In this document: positions 41,721-42,759 of the stretch, one piece after another
Layout of the letters: each line of letters begins with the position of its first letter
Position numbering within the stretch: position 1 is the stretch's first letter
Assembly (NCBI GenBank): GCA_016931575.1
Contig: JAFGEO010000148.1
Span: 1 to 42,759 of the forward strand
Length of the DNA: 42,759 bases
Direction of reading: 5' to 3'
Source of the DNA: Bacteroidales bacterium
GTDB lineage: Bacteria > Bacteroidota > Bacteroidia > Bacteroidales > UBA10428
Notes under the pieces: model-generated
The model's input: the letters and a program-made list of their open reading frames with translations, nothing else
What the model was told of the DNA's origin: nothing
The model's database searches: none
Position numbers and translations under genes: made by a program

Positions 41721-42710
41721 TTACTTCTTCATGAATCTAAATGAGCTGTTGCCATTTCTTGCAACATAAACGCCACTGTTCAGGCCAGAGATATCAACTT
41801 TATTAGTAGCTGATGTCATAACCAGACTTCCAGTGATGCTGTAGATCTCGATAGAAACTTCACCTTCTACGTCGAAAGTAATCATGTCATCAGCTGGGTT
41901 TGGATATGCATTCAGAGTGCTCTGAGTCATTTCATCAATAGCAGTCCAAGTCTGAAGAGTTACATAACCAAATGTAGCAGTGTTGTTCCAAGCTAAGTCT
42001 TCAGTACGGTCAGCTTCGTCTGATGGGTCATCATCGTCCCATGCAGCCTGTACGTCTCTGTTTCCAACAGTAGCGTCACCGTCAGAGTTGTCAGAGTCAG
42101 CAGCACCAAAATCAAAACCGATGGTAGCGTCAACGTTAACATAATCCATGAAGTCGTCAATAACAGCACCTTCTGCAAGAACAGCAGTCCAGGGGATAGC
42201 AACTTCAGCGATCCAACCACCAGCGGCAGCAGCTTCCATGTAGTAACCAAAAGCAGTACGTGGAGCACGACCAGCGCTTTCAACTGAGTCCAGTGTGCGG
42301 CAAACGCGAAGCTGAACAGTAGTACCAGTGTAAGAACTAGGAACAGTTGCGGTATCCAGCATGAGGAAAAATTCAACATTGTCAAATTCCCATGCATTAC
42401 CGACAGTCCACTCATAGCTATGATCTACATCGTCAGTTATCTGTACAAATGCATACAGATTCTCAGGAGTGTAGCATACCTGAAGAGTAGCTGTGAAGTC
42501 AGATTCTCCGTCATAGCCAGTTGGATTGAAAATGTTGGTAGTCTGTACATCACCGTAAACATCCTCAGCAACACCGTCAAGTGCAGGAACTCCAGCAGCA
42601 GCTGATGGAATAACCATTGTACGAACGGGCTCAATAGGAGCAGCATAAGAAGCTACGTACAGTGCAAGAGCAACAGCAACAAAGCTAAGGTTTAGTAATT
42701 GTTTTTTCAT
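41721..42710 (-). CDS. Secreted CBM9-like domain protein with T9SS tail
   Basis: A 329-residue protein. Signal peptide ~1-24 (…YVASYAAPI). Residues ~30-255 resemble a CBM9-type beta-sandwich (PALDGVAEDVYG, TATLQVCYTPENLYAFVQITDD, W.FDNVEFFLMLD, GWIAEVAIPWTAV, IGFDFGAADSDNSDGD), which in other proteins binds carbohydrate reducing ends. The tail ~262-329 (LNAYPNPADDMITF…, ending FRFMKK) is a T9SS type A sorting domain. There is no attached enzyme domain. Codons ending in T or A (GCT, GTT, GTA, TCT, GGT, CCT) are much commoner than in neighbouring genes, suggesting high expression. The start codon lies at 42710, ~50 bases from the window edge; no clear promoter box is visible. Confidence 0.85.
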   Translation of the reverse strand: MKKQLLNLSFVAVALALYVASYAAPIEPVRTMVIPSAAAGVPALDGVAEDVYGDVQTTNIFNPTGYDGESDFTATLQVCYTPENLYAFVQITDDVDHSYEWTVGNAWEFDNVEFFLMLDTATVPSSYTGTTVQLRVCRTLDSVESAGRAPRTAFGYYMEAAAAGGWIAEVAIPWTAVLAEGAVIDDFMDYVNVDATIGFDFGAADSDNSDGDATVGNRDVQAAWDDDDPSDEADRTEDLAWNNTATFGYVTLQTWTAIDEMTQSTLNAYPNPADDMITFDVEGEVSIEIYSITGSLVMTSATNKVDISGLNSGVYVARNGNSSFRFMKK

Positions 42711-42759
42711 AATACTGATAGTTTAAGTTTGTATTAGTAATACGATTAATTATGATTGG

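Noticed and set aside
1-42759. CRISPR arrays, tRNAs, insertion sequences, phage or toxin-antitoxin genes
   Set aside because: No regularly spaced repeats, cloverleaf sequences, transposase motifs, terminal inverted repeats or phage proteins were seen on reading both strands.

Overview
The window reads as a chromosomal segment of a free-living or environmental Bacteroidota (Bacteroidales/Marinilabiliales-like; the genus cannot be told from sequence alone). The signs are: four proteins with type IX secretion (T9SS) C-terminal sorting tails (x-PNP-A/x..., ending in a basic residue), Bacteroidota-type -7 promoter boxes (TAnnTTTG) in front of several genes, a propeller-type hybrid histidine kinase, and a small CPVCG zinc-ribbon protein typical of the phylum. 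There are no phage genes, insertion sequences, CRISPR arrays or tRNAs. The first ~90 bases are the 3' end of the SRP RNA.

Layout. 1-6.4 kb: SRP RNA end, a VOC-fold protein, two paralogous secreted coiled-coil proteins flanking a DUF2378/V4R-like protein and an unrecognised protein, a porin-like outer-membrane protein, an orphan SiaC-type (DUF1987) phosphoprotein and a zinc-ribbon methyltransferase. 6.4-14.3 kb: branched-chain amino-acid biosynthesis, ilvD-ilvB-ilvN in one operon headed by a complete transcription attenuator (a 20-codon leader peptide with 13 Ile/Leu/Val residues, mutually exclusive antiterminator and terminator), then a T9SS leucine-rich-repeat protein, then ilvC convergent on the other strand. 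14.4-19.9 kb: AraC regulator, rhomboid protease, YD-repeat-like secreted protein, YciO/Sua5-family protein, and a NodU/TobZ-type carbamoyltransferase.

20.0-31.8 kb: a carbohydrate module made of a GPH-family cation/sugar symporter carrying a ~400-residue periplasmic insertion of cadherin/Ig-like repeats, a remnant of a four-helix-bundle (23S rRNA IVS-type) gene, two tandem GH94 disaccharide phosphorylases, and a large periplasmic-sensor hybrid kinase without a DNA-binding domain. The simplest reading is proton- or sodium-driven disaccharide import, cytoplasmic phosphorolysis, and sensing by the kinase.

32-42.7 kb: cell-surface and secreted proteins: a T9SS protein with six Big_12-like repeats, SSB on the other strand, an MBOAT O-acyltransferase gene broken by an internal deletion plus frameshift but followed by its intact SGNH-like partner, a zinc-ribbon protein, a T9SS M4 metalloprotease with PKD domains, and a T9SS CBM9-domain protein with a distinct codon bias. 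The strongest candidates for something new are the symporter with its inserted repeats (the insertion begins and ends with complementary half-repeats) and the ilv attenuator.
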